A stretch of 64,000 bases of DNA from Corynebacterium xerosis NBRC 16721 = ATCC 373 (GCF_001552415.1 NZ_BCRD01000002.1:62001-126000); one strand, 5' to 3'. Counted from the first letter of the stretch, positions 52,061 through 61,725 are shown. Program-made: numbers and translations. The notes: generated by a model not told the origin, from the letters alone.

Positions 52061-53812
52061 GTGAGTGACGCCAATCCGCGCAAGCGAACCCCGGGGCGGG
52101 GAACCCGCCGCACCGGGCCCTCCTCCCGTCGCGCGAAGGGCCGGTCGCCGCGCAGGGAACCGGCGCGGCCGGAGCGCATCTCGTCGGTGCCCGCCGCGGC
52201 CGGCGCCACTGCGCCCGCAGCCGCCACGTCCGCGGCAACCGCCACCGCCGGCGCCGCCGGAGTACCCGCCGCGGGTGATCCGCGCCCGGCGGCCGGCACG
52301 GCCCGTGCCGCCCGGATCCGCCGCTTTCTGCTCGCGGCCGCCGGGGTGCACGGGGTGGCGCTTCTGCTGATCATCTCCATCGCGGTCATCGGCGTCACCG
52401 TCGTCGGCGGCGGCTTCACGCCGCTGCCCGCGACCATTGCGGCGTCGTGGATGCTCCTCAATCTCGGCCCCTTCGAGTTCGGGGGCACCGATCTCGGCCT
52501 GGTGCCCGCCCTGCCCGCGATGGCGTATTTCCTGGCCGTCGCCTGGCGCGTCCGAAAGGAGGTCTCGGGGCCCGTGAGCATCCGCGACGTCCGCACCATG
52601 GCCGCCGTGTTCCTGGGCGTGCCCCTTGTGCTGACCCTCGTCGCCTGGCTGATGCTGTGGGACGCGTCCGGCGTCCTGCGCATCGACGCGCCGTTCCTGC
52701 CCGCCGCGCTGGGCTCGACGGCGGCGATCCATGCGGGTGCGCTGCTGGCGGGCATGGGCCCGCGGCTGACGCGCGCCCTGCTGCGCCGGCGGTCGTGGCC
52801 GGAGTGGCCGCTGGCGTCGCTGCGACTGGCCGCGGAGTACGTCGGTTGGCTGTGGGCCGCCGGTGCGGTGGCGACGATCGCGTCCATGGCCTGGCACCAC
52901 GAGTCGGTCCGCGAGACCTTCTCCATCGCCGGCGGCGGTGGCGGGGTCGCGGGGCTACTGTTGCTGTCGATCTGTTACCTGCCCAACATCGCCTTCGCCG
53001 CGGCGGGCATCCTCGTCGGAGCGCCCGCGAACGTCGGCGTCGCCGAGGCCGGTTTGTTCGCCGTCACTCCGGGCACCCTGCCGCCGTTGCCGACGCTCGC
53101 GGCGATGCCCCAATCGCATCTGTCTCCGGCGTTCGGTGTGCTGCTGGCGGTGCCGGTGGCCATCGCGGTGTGGCGCGTCCATCGTCATCTGCGGAAGGGT
53201 GCATCCGATCGCCCGTACGTCGAGGTCGTCGTCGCCGCGGTGATCGCGGGGTTGCTCGTGGCGCTGCTCGCGGCGCTGACGGGCGGCGAGGTCGGCCAGT
53301 ACGGCTGGTCGGGCGTCAACTGGTGGTTCGCCGGAGTCCTGGCGTCGGTGTGGCTGGTCGTGCCGGGCGCGATCGTCGCGGTGATGCTCGGCGGCATCCC
53401 GCGCGGCGCCGTGTTCGGCGGTGAGCCCGGGGACGCGGACGGAGAGCCGGTTGACGAGCCCGCCGATGCCGAAGGCCCCGCCGGACCCGAAGTCGCCGAA
53501 AGCACGGAAGGTGCGGAGACATCTGAGGGCGAGGTGGCCGAGGAGAAGACCGCCGACGGGGAAGACGCGGAGGAGACGGTCGGTACGGAGGACGCGGACG
53601 GTGCCGACGAGGCGGCCGTCGCCGACGACGATTCCGTGGAAAACGTAGGAACCGAAAACGAGGAAGAAGCGGACCGTGAGGAAACGGGTCGCGAAGAAAC
53701 TAACGGCGAGGAAAAGGACCGCGACTCCGCGGATTCGGCCGACGGCGATTCGGCCGGCGACGTCGTCAAGCAAGAGCCGGACGACGCTCCCGACGCCGGG
53801 CCCCGCGCCTGA
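52061..53812 (+). CDS. PerM-like polytopic membrane protein (DUF6350)
   Basis: A 583-residue protein: a basic, Ala/Pro-rich cytoplasmic N-terminus (1-85), about nine or ten membrane spans (90-440), and a strongly acidic Glu/Asp tail (445-583). By content and by its place just before purN-purH it corresponds to Rv0955 PerM, which stabilises the divisome protein FtsB in M. tuberculosis (established for PerM). The start is GTG 52061. The acidic tail is longer than I would expect and low in complexity. A dispersed-motif copy at 53761 falls in this tail, here encoding VVK rather than LDD. Confidence 0.75.
   Translation: MSDANPRKRTPGRGTRRTGPSSRRAKGRSPRREPARPERISSVPAAAGATAPAAATSAATATAGAAGVPAAGDPRPAAGTARAARIRRFLLAAAGVHGVALLLIISIAVIGVTVVGGGFTPLPATIAASWMLLNLGPFEFGGTDLGLVPALPAMAYFLAVAWRVRKEVSGPVSIRDVRTMAAVFLGVPLVLTLVAWLMLWDASGVLRIDAPFLPAALGSTAAIHAGALLAGMGPRLTRALLRRRSWPEWPLASLRLAAEYVGWLWAAGAVATIASMAWHHESVRETFSIAGGGGGVAGLLLLSICYLPNIAFAAAGILVGAPANVGVAEAGLFAVTPGTLPPLPTLAAMPQSHLSPAFGVLLAVPVAIAVWRVHRHLRKGASDRPYVEVVVAAVIAGLLVALLAALTGGEVGQYGWSGVNWWFAGVLASVWLVVPGAIVAVMLGGIPRGAVFGGEPGDADGEPVDEPADAEGPAGPEVAESTEGAETSEGEVAEEKTADGEDAEETVGTEDADGADEAAVADDDSVENVGTENEEEADREETGREETNGEEKDRDSADSADGDSAGDVVKQEPDDAPDAGPRA
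53761..53771 (-). repeat. GCTTKACGACG dispersed motif (copy 14)
   Basis: CGTCGTCAAGC in the acidic tail of the PerM-like gene, in the opposite sense to transcription. Confidence 0.7.
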
Positions 53813-53855
53813 CCGCACCCGACCGCACCCGACCGCGCCTGACCGCGCCTGACCG
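53805..53855. repeat. 10-bp tandem repeat after the PerM-like gene
   Basis: Five successive units of the type GACCGCACCC or GACCGCGCCT, overlapping the stop codon and filling the gap before the purN promoter. Confidence 0.7.
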
Positions 53856-53889
53856 GGGGAGGGGAAACTGGGGCATCGGCGCGAGTGGG

Positions 53890-53895
53890 TAGACT
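53890..53895 (+). promoter_or_regulatory. -10 box TAGACT, leaderless start of purN
   Basis: TAGACT lies 8 nt before the GTG at 53904. Confidence 0.65.
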
Positions 53896-53903
53896 GTTCA
53901 GCC

Positions 53904-54545
53904 GTGACCGAATCACACAGCGCCCGGCCGGATGACGCGGCGGCGCCCCTGACCATCGTCGTGCTGGCCTCCGGCACGGGCTCGTTGCTGCAGTCGATGC
54001 TCGACACGCTCGACCCGGCGCGCGTGCGCGTGGCCGCCGTCGGCTCCGACAAGGACTGCGAGGCGCTGAAGCGGGCCGACGAGGCGGGGATCCCCTCCTT
54101 CCAGGTGCCGTTCGATGCCGCCGCCCGCGCCGACCGTGCGGGCTGGGACGCGACCCTGCTGGCCGCGGTGCGCGAGCATCGCCCGGATTTCGTCGTGTCG
54201 GCGGGGTTCATGCGCATTCTCGGGCAGGGGTTCATCGACGCCTTCCCGGACCGGATCGTCAACACCCATCCCGCCCTGCTGCCGTCGTTCCCCGGCGCGC
54301 ACGCGGTGCCGGATGCGCTGGCGCACGGGGTGAAGGTCACCGGAACTACGGTGCACATCGTCGACGCGGGCGTGGACACGGGGCCGATCCTCGCGCAGGA
54401 GGCGGTCGTCGTCGAGGACGGCGACACCGTGGACACGTTGCACGAACGCATCAAGATCGTCGAGCGTCGGCTGCTGGTCGACGTTCTCCACACCATCTCG
54501 GAACGCGGAATCACGCGGGACGGACGAAAGGCGAAGTTTTCATGA
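53904..54545 (+). CDS. purN: Phosphoribosylglycinamide formyltransferase PurN
   Basis: A 213-residue enzyme transferring formyl from 10-formyl-THF to GAR, step 3 of purine synthesis. It shows the [10 protein letters not shown] phosphate loop, the FMRILG segment, and the active-site [15 protein letters not shown] with catalytic Asn and His; the final Asp lies in [10 protein letters not shown]. The GTG start follows a TAGACT box. The stop overlaps the purH start as ATGA, so the two are translationally coupled. Confidence 0.96.
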   Translation: MTESHSARPDDAAAPLTIVVLASGTGSLLQSMLDTLDPARVRVAAVGSDKDCEALKRADEAGIPSFQVPFDAAARADRAGWDATLLAAVREHRPDFVVSAGFMRILGQGFIDAFPDRIVNTHPALLPSFPGAHAVPDALAHGVKVTGTTVHIVDAGVDTGPILAQEAVVVEDGDTVDTLHERIKIVERRLLVDVLHTISERGITRDGRKAKFS

Positions 54546-56161
54546 CCCAGGATCACGGCAGCATGGACCGCAAGCCCATCAAGCGCGCGCTCATCAGCGT
54601 CTACGACAAGACCGGTCTGGAGGATCTCGCCCGCGCCCTCCACGACGGCGGCGTGCAGATCGTGTCCACCGGCTCCACCGCGTCCCGCATCGCCGACGCC
54701 GGCGTGCCGGTGACCCCGGTCGAGGAGCTCACGGGCTTCCCGGAGTGCCTCGAGGGCCGGGTGAAGACCCTCCACCCGCGCGTCCACGCCGGCATCCTCG
54801 CCGACACCCGCAAGGACGATCACCTGTCGCAGCTCGCGGACCTGGGCGTCGAGCCCTTCCAGCTGGTCGTGGTGAACCTGTACCCGTTCACGAAGACCGT
54901 GGCGTCGGGCGCCGACTTCGACGCGTGCGTCGAGCAGATCGACATCGGCGGCCCGTCGATGGTCCGCGCGGCGGCGAAGAATCACCCGTCGGTGGCCGTG
55001 GTCGTGGATCCGGCGAAGTACGGCGAGGTCGCCGAGGCCGTCGCCGGCGGCGGCTTCACCCGCTCCGAGCGCACCGCCCTGGCCGTCGACGCCTTCCGCC
55101 ACACCGCCTCCTACGACGTCGCGGTCGCGTCGTGGATGGGTTCCCAGCTTGACGACGAGTCGGCCGGCACTGATTCGGCGGATGGCGCCGTGGCGTTCCC
55201 CGAGTGGTTTGGCCACACCTACGAGCGTTCCGCCACCCTGCGCTACGGCGAGAACCCGCACCAGGCCGCCGCGCTGTACGTCGACCCGTCGGCGCCCGCG
55301 GGCCTGGCCCAGGCGGAGCAGTTCCACGGCAAGGAGATGAGCTACAACAACTACACGGACTCCGATGCCGCGTGGCGCGCCGCGTGGGATCACGAGCGCC
55401 CGTGCGTGGCCATCATCAAGCACGCGAACCCGTGTGGCATCGCGGTGTCGGACGAGTCGATCGCGAAGGCGCACCTGGCGGCCCACGCGTGCGACCCGGT
55501 GTCCGCGTTCGGCGGCGTCATCGCGGTCAACCGCGAGGTGTCCGTCGAGATGGCCGAGCAGGTCGCGGAGATTTTCACCGAGGTCATCGTCGCCCCGGGC
55601 TACGAGGACGGCGCCGTCGAGGTGCTGAGCCAGAAGAAGAACATCCGCATCCTCCAGGCGCCGGCGCCGCAGGGCGAGGCCACCGAGTACCGCCAGGTCT
55701 CCGGCGGCATGCTGCTGCAGGAGCGCGATGCGCTGCAGGCCGAGGGCGACGACGCCGCGAACTGGACCCTGGCCGCCGGGGAGGCCGCCGACGACGAGAC
55801 CCTCGCGGACCTGGTCTTCGCCTGGAACGCCGTGCGCGCCGTGAAGTCCAACGCCATCCTGCTGGCCCGCGACGGCGCCACCGTGGGCGTCGGCATGGGC
55901 CAGGTCAACCGCGTCGATGCCGCGAAGCTGGCGGTCGAGCGCGCCAACTCCCTGGCCGGCGACGACGAGCGCGCCCGCGGGGCGGTCGCCGCCTCCGACG
56001 CGTTCTTCCCCTTCGCCGACGGTTTCGAGATGCTCGCCGAGGCCGGCGTCCGCGCCGTCGTCCAGCCGGGCGGCTCCATCCGCGACGCCGAGGTCATCGA
56101 GGCCGCGAACAAGGCCGGCGTGACCATGTACCTGACGGGCGCGCGCCACTTCGCGCACTAG
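54542..56161 (+). CDS. purH: Bifunctional AICAR transformylase / IMP cyclohydrolase PurH
   Basis: A 539-residue enzyme for the last two steps of IMP synthesis. The N-terminal MGS-like domain (about 15-215) is the cyclohydrolase: [28 protein letters not shown] and [13 protein letters not shown]. The C-terminal domain is the transformylase, with the active-site KHANPCG and the [10 protein letters not shown] segment. An insertion near 202-214 ([13 protein letters not shown]) between the domains begins with a dispersed-motif copy. Coupled to purN; a textbook terminator follows. Confidence 0.97.
   Translation: MTQDHGSMDRKPIKRALISVYDKTGLEDLARALHDGGVQIVSTGSTASRIADAGVPVTPVEELTGFPECLEGRVKTLHPRVHAGILADTRKDDHLSQLADLGVEPFQLVVVNLYPFTKTVASGADFDACVEQIDIGGPSMVRAAAKNHPSVAVVVDPAKYGEVAEAVAGGGFTRSERTALAVDAFRHTASYDVAVASWMGSQLDDESAGTDSADGAVAFPEWFGHTYERSATLRYGENPHQAAALYVDPSAPAGLAQAEQFHGKEMSYNNYTDSDAAWRAAWDHERPCVAIIKHANPCGIAVSDESIAKAHLAAHACDPVSAFGGVIAVNREVSVEMAEQVAEIFTEVIVAPGYEDGAVEVLSQKKNIRILQAPAPQGEATEYRQVSGGMLLQERDALQAEGDDAANWTLAAGEAADDETLADLVFAWNAVRAVKSNAILLARDGATVGVGMGQVNRVDAAKLAVERANSLAGDDERARGAVAASDAFFPFADGFEMLAEAGVRAVVQPGGSIRDAEVIEAANKAGVTMYLTGARHFAH
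55147..55157 (+). repeat. GCTTKACGACG dispersed motif (copy 15, inside purH)
   Basis: GCTTGACGACG, read as Leu-Asp-Asp in the linker region of PurH. Confidence 0.7.
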
Positions 56162-56189
56162 TCGCGCACCGGTCGCCCGATAGACGAAG

Positions 56190-56223
56190 GCGGCCCCCGG
56201 GGATCACCCGGGGGCCGCTTTTT
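56190..56223 (+). terminator. Intrinsic terminator of purN-purH
   Basis: A perfect 12-bp GC stem (56190-56201 with 56207-56218), GATCA loop, then TTTTT. Confidence 0.92.
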
Positions 56224-56239
56224 CGTGCGTGGCCGTGCG

Positions 56240-57382
56240 TCAGCCCAGCACGAGGTGGACGGTCCGCCATCCTCCGGCGGGACGTTCCTCGCGTTCCGAC
56301 GGCCGGTCGCCGTCGAGGCGGAACGACCCCGTCGCCCGCAGCAGCGCGGCGATGGCGCAGCGGATTTCGATGGTGGAGATCAACCGGCCCGGGCACACGT
56401 GGGGGCCGGTGCCGTAGACGAGGTTGGCGGCGGCGTTGGCCTCCGGCCGGAATTCGTCGGGGTCGCCGAAGACGTCCGCGTCGCGATTGGCGGCGATCCA
56501 ATCCAGCTCGACGCGCGACCCGGACGGGATGACCGCGTCGCCGACCTCGACGTCGGCGGTGGTGACGCGGCGGTTGGCGGGGAAGGGGTCGTCGATGCGC
56601 AGGATCTCGTCGATCGCCGCGTCCAGTTCGGCGGCGTGGGCGGTCTCGTCGGCGGCCCAGGCGCGCATGCGGTCCTGCAGCTCCGGTCGGGCGGCGAGGT
56701 AGTGGCCCACCACGCCGATCGATGCCGCGATGGAGCCGAGGTCGCCCGCGGTCCAGTTGCGCAGGATGGAAACGATCTCCTCGGTCGTCAGGGGACGCGA
56801 GCCGCCGGGCGCGGCGGGATCCTCGACCCGGTCCGCCATCAGGCGGGACGTGGGATCGGCGCCCGCGCCCCCGTCCGGTTCCTTGTCGGCGAGGATCCCG
56901 CGGATGATCTCGTCGAACCGGCGGGCGACCTCGGCGGTGCGCCGGCGATCGCCGGAGCGGGTCGCCGCATGGTTGTCGTCCATCCACCCGGTCAGCGTGG
57001 CGTCGAGGGAGTCGGGCCAGCCGAGCCATTCGCACTGGGAGCGCACCGCCACGCGGCGGCCGAATTCCCGGACCAGCTCCACGCCCGAGGCGGGGCCCTC
57101 GACGAGCCGGGCGGCCGCGTCGTCGGCGATGTGCCGGATCGACGGCTCCAGGGGGCGGATCACGTCATCGGCCAAGTGCCGGTCGATGACCGCCCGGAAC
57201 CGCCGGTGCTCGTCGCCGTCCATGCCGTTGGGCACGTTGAGGTGCGAGGATGCCGCGCTGGAGAATCGCCGCGGGTCGCGTGCCGCGGCCTCCACCTCGG
57301 CGTGGCCCCGCAGGGCCCATGTGCCGTCCGGCCCGCGCCCGACCGGGCACCGGGACTCGGGGGAGGGGGTCGTTCCGGCCAT
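56240..57382 (-). CDS. Cytochrome P450
   Basis: A 380-residue soluble class I P450 monooxygenase. The haem-ligand loop is YGTGPHVCPGR with Cys330; the ExxR motif is Glu259-Ile-Leu-Arg262; the I-helix is about 205-225 (NWTAGDLGSIAAS), where the usual acid-Thr pair is not obvious (AGDLGS), so oxygen activation may be atypical. No ferredoxin or reductase gene is adjacent. AAGGGA lies 7 nt before the ATG at 57382. It is divergent from a TetR gene across a region with two palindromes, which suggests that TetR controls it. The substrate is unknown. Confidence 0.88.
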   Translation of the reverse strand: MAGTTPSPESRCPVGRGPDGTWALRGHAEVEAAARDPRRFSSAASSHLNVPNGMDGDEHRRFRAVIDRHLADDVIRPLEPSIRHIADDAAARLVEGPASGVELVREFGRRVAVRSQCEWLGWPDSLDATLTGWMDDNHAATRSGDRRRTAEVARRFDEIIRGILADKEPDGGAGADPTSRLMADRVEDPAAPGGSRPLTTEEIVSILRNWTAGDLGSIAASIGVVGHYLAARPELQDRMRAWAADETAHAAELDAAIDEILRIDDPFPANRRVTTADVEVGDAVIPSGSRVELDWIAANRDADVFGDPDEFRPEANAAANLVYGTGPHVCPGRLISTIEIRCAIAALLRATGSFRLDGDRPSEREERPAGGWRTVHLVLG

Positions 57383-57421
57383 TTCAAAGTCCCTTCATCG
57401 ATGCGTATTTGACGGTCGACT

Positions 57422-57436
57422 CCGACGATACGTCGG
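57422..57436. promoter_or_regulatory. Palindrome CCGACGataCGTCGG upstream of the P450
   Basis: Perfect 6-bp arms, 40 bp upstream of the P450 start. It contains TATCGT on the minus strand (57425-57430), a possible -10 box for the P450, so a bound regulator would block it. Confidence 0.5.
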
Positions 57437-57470
57437 TCCGGCGCGGCCCGCCCGGGTCCCGGTTACGCAT

Positions 57471-57508
57471 TGTTCACCGAATGTGGCGCAGGCCACCTAT
57501 GATGAACA
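57471..57508. promoter_or_regulatory. Nested palindrome over the tetR promoter
   Basis: TGTTCA (57471-57476) and TGAACA (57503-57508) share one centre with GTGGC (57483-57487) and GCCAC (57492-57496). The right side covers the TATGAT box and reaches to 2 bp before the tetR ATG. A candidate autoregulatory operator. Confidence 0.55.
57498..57503 (+). promoter_or_regulatory. -10 box TATGAT, leaderless start of the TetR gene
   Basis: TATGAT lies 6 nt before the ATG at 57510. Confidence 0.65.
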
Positions 57509-57509
57509 C

Positions 57510-58199
57510 ATGTCACGTCGCGCTGAACTCAGGGAGCGGCGGCACGCGGAAATCATCGCCGCCGCCGCCGCCATGATCGCCGACCGTGGTTTCCACGTGA
57601 CCAGGCTCGAGGACGTCGGCCAGGTCGTGGGGATCTCCGGCCCCGGCCTGTACTGGTACGTCTCGGGCAAGGACGACATGCTCGCCCAGATCCTGGTCGA
57701 CATTTCCGTCCGCCTGGTCGACGGCGCCCGCGCGGTGATGGACCGTTCACGCGCCGAGGAATGGGCCGCCGACCGCACGTTGCGCGAGCTGCTCAGCTTC
57801 CACGTCGAATTCGCGGTCACCGAGCCGGACCGCATCCGCGTGCAGGAACGCGAGATCGGCAACCTCGCCCCGCAGCAGCGCGAGAAGGTCCGGTCGCTGC
57901 AGCGCATGTACATCTCCATGTGGGTCGACGCCCTGCGCCGGTCCGATCCGGCGCTGACCGAGGACGAGGCCCGGGTCCGCGTGCAGCTCGCCGCCGGCCT
58001 GATCAATTCCTCGCGCCACATCATCCGCTGGGCGGGGCCCGACGCCGTGCGCCGCGAGGCCATGGACATGGCCCTGCGCGCCATCGATTTGCCCAAGGAA
58101 GACGACCCCGACATCAGCGACATCGCCCGCGCCGCTCTCGGCGGCCGTCCCCGCAGCGCGGGGGAAATTACGGAAAACGGCGAGCCCGGGACGTCGTAA
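57510..58199 (+). CDS. TetR-family regulator, divergent from the P450
   Basis: A 229-residue repressor-type protein. The N-terminal helix-turn-helix is RRHAEIIAAAAAMIADRGFHVTRLEDVGQVVGISGPGLYWYVSGKDDM (about 10-57), typical of the branch that controls fatty-acid or CoA-ester genes. The helical ligand domain follows to about 200, then a polar tail. It is divergent from the P450 and 19 bp upstream of a broken monooxygenase gene. It probably controls the P450 and itself through the palindromes in between (inference). Confidence 0.88.
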   Translation: MSRRAELRERRHAEIIAAAAAMIADRGFHVTRLEDVGQVVGISGPGLYWYVSGKDDMLAQILVDISVRLVDGARAVMDRSRAEEWAADRTLRELLSFHVEFAVTEPDRIRVQEREIGNLAPQQREKVRSLQRMYISMWVDALRRSDPALTEDEARVRVQLAAGLINSSRHIIRWAGPDAVRREAMDMALRAIDLPKEDDPDISDIARAALGGRPRSAGEITENGEPGTS

Positions 58200-58205
58200 A
58201 GCAAT

Positions 58206-59400
58206 AATCTCCCGCCCATGAACGTCCTGATCATCGGGGCCGGACCGTCGGGGCTGGCCACCGCGGCGGAACTGAAGAAGGCCGGGCTGGACTACGACCA
58301 CGTCGAGCGGCACGACGGCGTCGGCGGGCTGTGGGACATCGACAATCCGACGACGCCGATGTACGAATCGGCGCATTTCATCTCGTCGAAGCGCCTGTCG
58401 TGCTTCCCCGGACGGCCCTTCCGCGACGACGTCGCCGACTACCCGCCGATACCGCGACGTCATCTGCGCCTCCGGCACGCTGTCGACGCCGAACCTGCCG
58501 GACATTCCGGGCGAGTTCGCCGGCGAGTACCGCCATTCGTCGACGTACCGGGGCATCGACGAGCTGCGCGGCAAGCGGGTCCTGATCATCGGCGCGGGCA
58601 ACTCGGGCTGCGACATCGCGTGTGACGCGGCGCAGGCCGCGGAGTCGGCGGAGCTGAGCATGCGCCGCGGATACTGGTTCATCCCGAAGCACATCTTCGG
58701 CCGCCCCTCCGACGAGTGGACGGTCACCGGCCCGCAGCTGCCCGCCCGGATCATGCAGCTCGGCGCTCAGGCCATTCTGCGCCTGTACTTCGGCGACCTG
58801 CGCAAGCTGGGCCTGCCGAAGCCGGATCACCGCATCTTCGAGACGCACCCACTGCTCAACGACCAGTTGATCCATCACCTGCGGCACGGGGACATCTCGA
58901 TCCGCGGCGACGTTTCGCTTTTCGACGGCCACGACGTGGTCTTCGCCGACGGTTCCCGCGGCAGCTACGACCTCGTGCTCGCGTGCACCGGATTCCACCA
59001 TGCCGTGCCCTACGCGGGCGAACTTTTCGGCGGCTCGGACGGCAACGCGATGGAACGGCTCTACCTGGGCTTCGCGCACCGTCAGCGCCCCGGCCTGTGG
59101 GCCCCGGGTCTGATCGAGACCAACTCCGGGGCGTTCGGCGCGATCGGCCAGCAGGCGCGGTTGATTGCGGCGGTGCTGGCGTCGAAAAGCGGGAAGGCCG
59201 GCGCGGGCGACCGCGCCGACCTGTTCGCCCGCCGCCTCCGGGACAACGACGTCGACCTCACGGGCGGCTTGAAGATGGACCGCTCCGAACGCCACCGCGG
59301 CTACGTCGATTCGCACGCCCTGCATGCGGCGCTGGCCGACGAGCTCGAGGCGCTGGGCCTCGACGCCCGCCGGGACCGGCTGGGGGGACTCGCCGGTTAG
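58206..59400 (+). pseudogene. Flavin-containing monooxygenase (FMO), disrupted by an internal deletion
   Basis: Coding begins at ATG 58218 with the FAD motif LIIGAGPSGLA and runs normally to RPFRDDVADYPP at about 58448. There the reading frame changes: the sequence after it (YRDVICASGTLSTPNLPDI, then the FMO signature FAGEYRHSSTY and the NADPH motif LIIGAGNSGCD) is in another frame and continues to TAG 59400. The segment between these two points that intact FMOs possess (roughly 50-60 residues) is missing, so a deletion not divisible by three destroyed the gene. Neither half would be functional alone. A -10-like TAATCT precedes the ATG. Confidence 0.85.
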
Positions 59401-61526
59401 CGGGCCCCGCCGCCGCGGCGCCTGCCGGGGGCCGGCGGCAGCGGGATGTCCTGGCCCTCCGCCAGAACCGGGTGCTCGTGCAGCGCGGGCTGCTCGAAGC
59501 TGACCCACTTTGCGCCGGCGGAATCGAAGCAGCCCTTGGCCAGCGGATCCGCGTACAGCTGCTCGAACTTGTCCTTCATCTGCTCGTGGACGTGCTTGCG
59601 GCGCAGCTTGAGGCTGGGCGTCAGCTCGTCGCCCTCGACGGTGAGCTCACGGTCCAGGATGCGGAACCGCTTGACCTGCTCCCACGAGTTCAGGCCCGCG
59701 TTGAGCCGGCCCAGCGACGCCTGCACGTAGGCGATGACCTTCGGGTCGCGGGTCATGTCCGCGAAGCTCTCCGACGCGCAGCCGTTGCGCTCGCACCATT
59801 CGCGCGTGGCCTTCTCCTCCAGCACGACCATGCCGACCATGAACTTCTTGCCCTCGCCGTAGGTGACCAGCTCCATGGCCAGCGGGCACAGGCCCTTGAA
59901 CTCCGATTCGATGGCCGCCGGGGCGATGTACTTGCCGTTGGAGGACTTATACAGCGACTTCTTGCGGTCCGTGATGTACACGAAGCTGTTCTCGTCGATG
60001 CGGGCGATGTCGCCCGTGCGCAGGAAACCGTCGCCGGGCAGCGACTCCGCCGTCGCGTCCTCGCGGTTGTGGTAGCCGCTCATGTTCCAGGCGCTCTTGA
60101 TCAGCAACTCGCCGTCCTCGGCGATCTTGTCCTCGACGCCCGGGAACGGCCAGCCGATGGTGCCGATGCGGTACGCCTCGAGGCGCGTCAGGTGGGTGAT
60201 GCAGCCCTCGGTGAGGCCGAAGCCCTCCGCGATGGGCATGCCCACGGACAGGTACCACTTGGTGATGTCCTGGTTGATCGGCGCCGATCCCGAAATGAGC
60301 ATGCGCACGTTGCCGCCGAGCGCCGCGCGGATCTTCGACAGCACCACCTTGTCGGCGATGCCGAGGCGGAACTGCAGCCACTTCGGCACTTCCTTGCCGG
60401 CCAGCCGCAGCTCGGTGGCCTCCATGGCCAGCGCCATGCTGACCTTGCCCAGCTTCGCCTTGACGCCGTTGCCCTCGAACTGTGCCTGGATGGCGGAGTA
60501 CGCCTTTTCGAAGATGCGCGGCGCGCCGCCCATGACGGTCGGCTTGATGTCCTGCAGGTTCTCCACGATCTTGTCGATGCGCCCGTCGATCGCGGTGAGC
60601 GTGCCGGTGTTGATGGAGATGTACAGCAGGAAGCGCCCCATCAGGTGCGCCAGCGGCAGCCAGAGGAAGTGCAGGTCCTTCTCGTAGAGGCTCGGCGTCG
60701 ACGTCACCGAGGCGACGTTGTTCATCCAGGCGCCGTGCGGGATGATCGCGCCCTTCGGCTTGCCGGTGGTGCCCGAGGTGTACTGGAAGGTCGCGATGGT
60801 CTCCGGGGTGACCTCGTCGATCGCGCGGCGGACCACGTGCGGGTCGGCGGCGAGCAGCTCGCGGCCCTGGTCCATCAGGTCCGACAGGGGGGAGACCCAG
60901 TCGGTGATCTCCTCGACGGAGGTGCCCGAGGGCGAATTGACGGACTGGGCCTGCGCGGACCAGGAATCGTCGATGACGTACACGTGCTCGATCTTGGGGA
61001 TGGAGGCCCGGATGTCCAGGAGCTTGGCCACCTGGTCGCCGTCCTCCGCGATGACCATGCGCGCGTCGGAGTCGTTGATGATGAACTCGATGTCGCCCGG
61101 CACGGACGTCGGGTAGATGGCCACGGAGTTGACGCCGATCGACATCAGCGCCATGTCCGAGTTGACCCACGGCATGCTCGTGCCGGCGATGAGGGCGGCG
61201 GCGTCGCCCTTGCGCAGGCCCGCGGCGAGCAGGCCGGCGGAGTGCTCCTCGACGATGTCGCGGAACTGGCCCCAGGTGACCTCGGTCCATTCGTCGGCGG
61301 CGTCGCGGAACCGCCACGCCGGCCGATCCGGGGTGGCGGCGGCACGGCGCAGCACCATGGCCCCGACGCTGGTGGCGGGATTGTCCAGGACCTCGCGGTC
61401 GATGGGCTCGTCGGCGGGGGAGGAGTAACCGTCGATGGACCAGCCGTCCCCGGTTCCGGGCCGGGGCTTGGGCAGGCCGATGGTGCTGACGGGGGGCGGG
61501 CTGAGGTCGTTCTGCGGGGAGCTCAT
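59397..61526 (-). CDS. Long-chain acyl-CoA synthetase (FadD15-like AMP-forming ligase)
   Basis: A 709-residue adenylate-forming enzyme that activates fatty acids with ATP and CoA. The P-loop YTSGTTGKPKG is at about 249-259; the A5-type motif AEGFGLTEG and the hinge region FLRTGDIARID and ITDRKKSLYKSSNGKYIAP follow. Length and the C-terminal extension of about 60 residues fit the FadD15 group. AAAGGGA lies four bases before the ATG at 61526. The stop codon overlaps the stop of the broken FMO by two bases (convergent). It is divergent from the acyl-CoA carboxylase genes across a 484-bp gap. Confidence 0.9.
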   Translation of the reverse strand: MSSPQNDLSPPPVSTIGLPKPRPGTGDGWSIDGYSSPADEPIDREVLDNPATSVGAMVLRRAAATPDRPAWRFRDAADEWTEVTWGQFRDIVEEHSAGLLAAGLRKGDAAALIAGTSMPWVNSDMALMSIGVNSVAIYPTSVPGDIEFIINDSDARMVIAEDGDQVAKLLDIRASIPKIEHVYVIDDSWSAQAQSVNSPSGTSVEEITDWVSPLSDLMDQGRELLAADPHVVRRAIDEVTPETIATFQYTSGTTGKPKGAIIPHGAWMNNVASVTSTPSLYEKDLHFLWLPLAHLMGRFLLYISINTGTLTAIDGRIDKIVENLQDIKPTVMGGAPRIFEKAYSAIQAQFEGNGVKAKLGKVSMALAMEATELRLAGKEVPKWLQFRLGIADKVVLSKIRAALGGNVRMLISGSAPINQDITKWYLSVGMPIAEGFGLTEGCITHLTRLEAYRIGTIGWPFPGVEDKIAEDGELLIKSAWNMSGYHNREDATAESLPGDGFLRTGDIARIDENSFVYITDRKKSLYKSSNGKYIAPAAIESEFKGLCPLAMELVTYGEGKKFMVGMVVLEEKATREWCERNGCASESFADMTRDPKVIAYVQASLGRLNAGLNSWEQVKRFRILDRELTVEGDELTPSLKLRRKHVHEQMKDKFEQLYADPLAKGCFDSAGAKWVSFEQPALHEHPVLAEGQDIPLPPAPGRRRGGGAR

Positions 61527-61714
61527 GGTTTCCCTTTCTCGCGGGGATCGGTGGCGGAGGGCGCTCCGGCGCCACAACTGGCTGACGCGGATCACGTTCA
61601 GGGAAATGTTAGGCGGGCGAACTGGTTTTGGGTGGGAGATTCGCAACATTGCGACCGCGCCGTTTCCTTTGGTGCCCCTTATGGGGCCGGGGGTGGGATG
61701 GCCTCCCGCGTCGG

Positions 61715-61725
61715 CGTCGTCAAGC
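61715..61725 (-). repeat. GCTTKACGACG dispersed motif (copy 16)
   Basis: CGTCGTCAAGC on the plus strand, intergenic. Confidence 0.7.

Noticed and set aside
52955..56158. A very long open frame (over 1000 codons) on the minus strand
   Set aside because: It is antisense to the PerM-like gene, purN and purH, has no recognisable motifs, and arises from the high GC content, which makes stop codons rare in opposite frames.
58190..58203. A possible seventeenth copy of the dispersed motif at the tetR stop
   Set aside because: The sequence is CGTCGTAAGC, one base shorter than the motif, so it was not counted. It may be a decayed copy.
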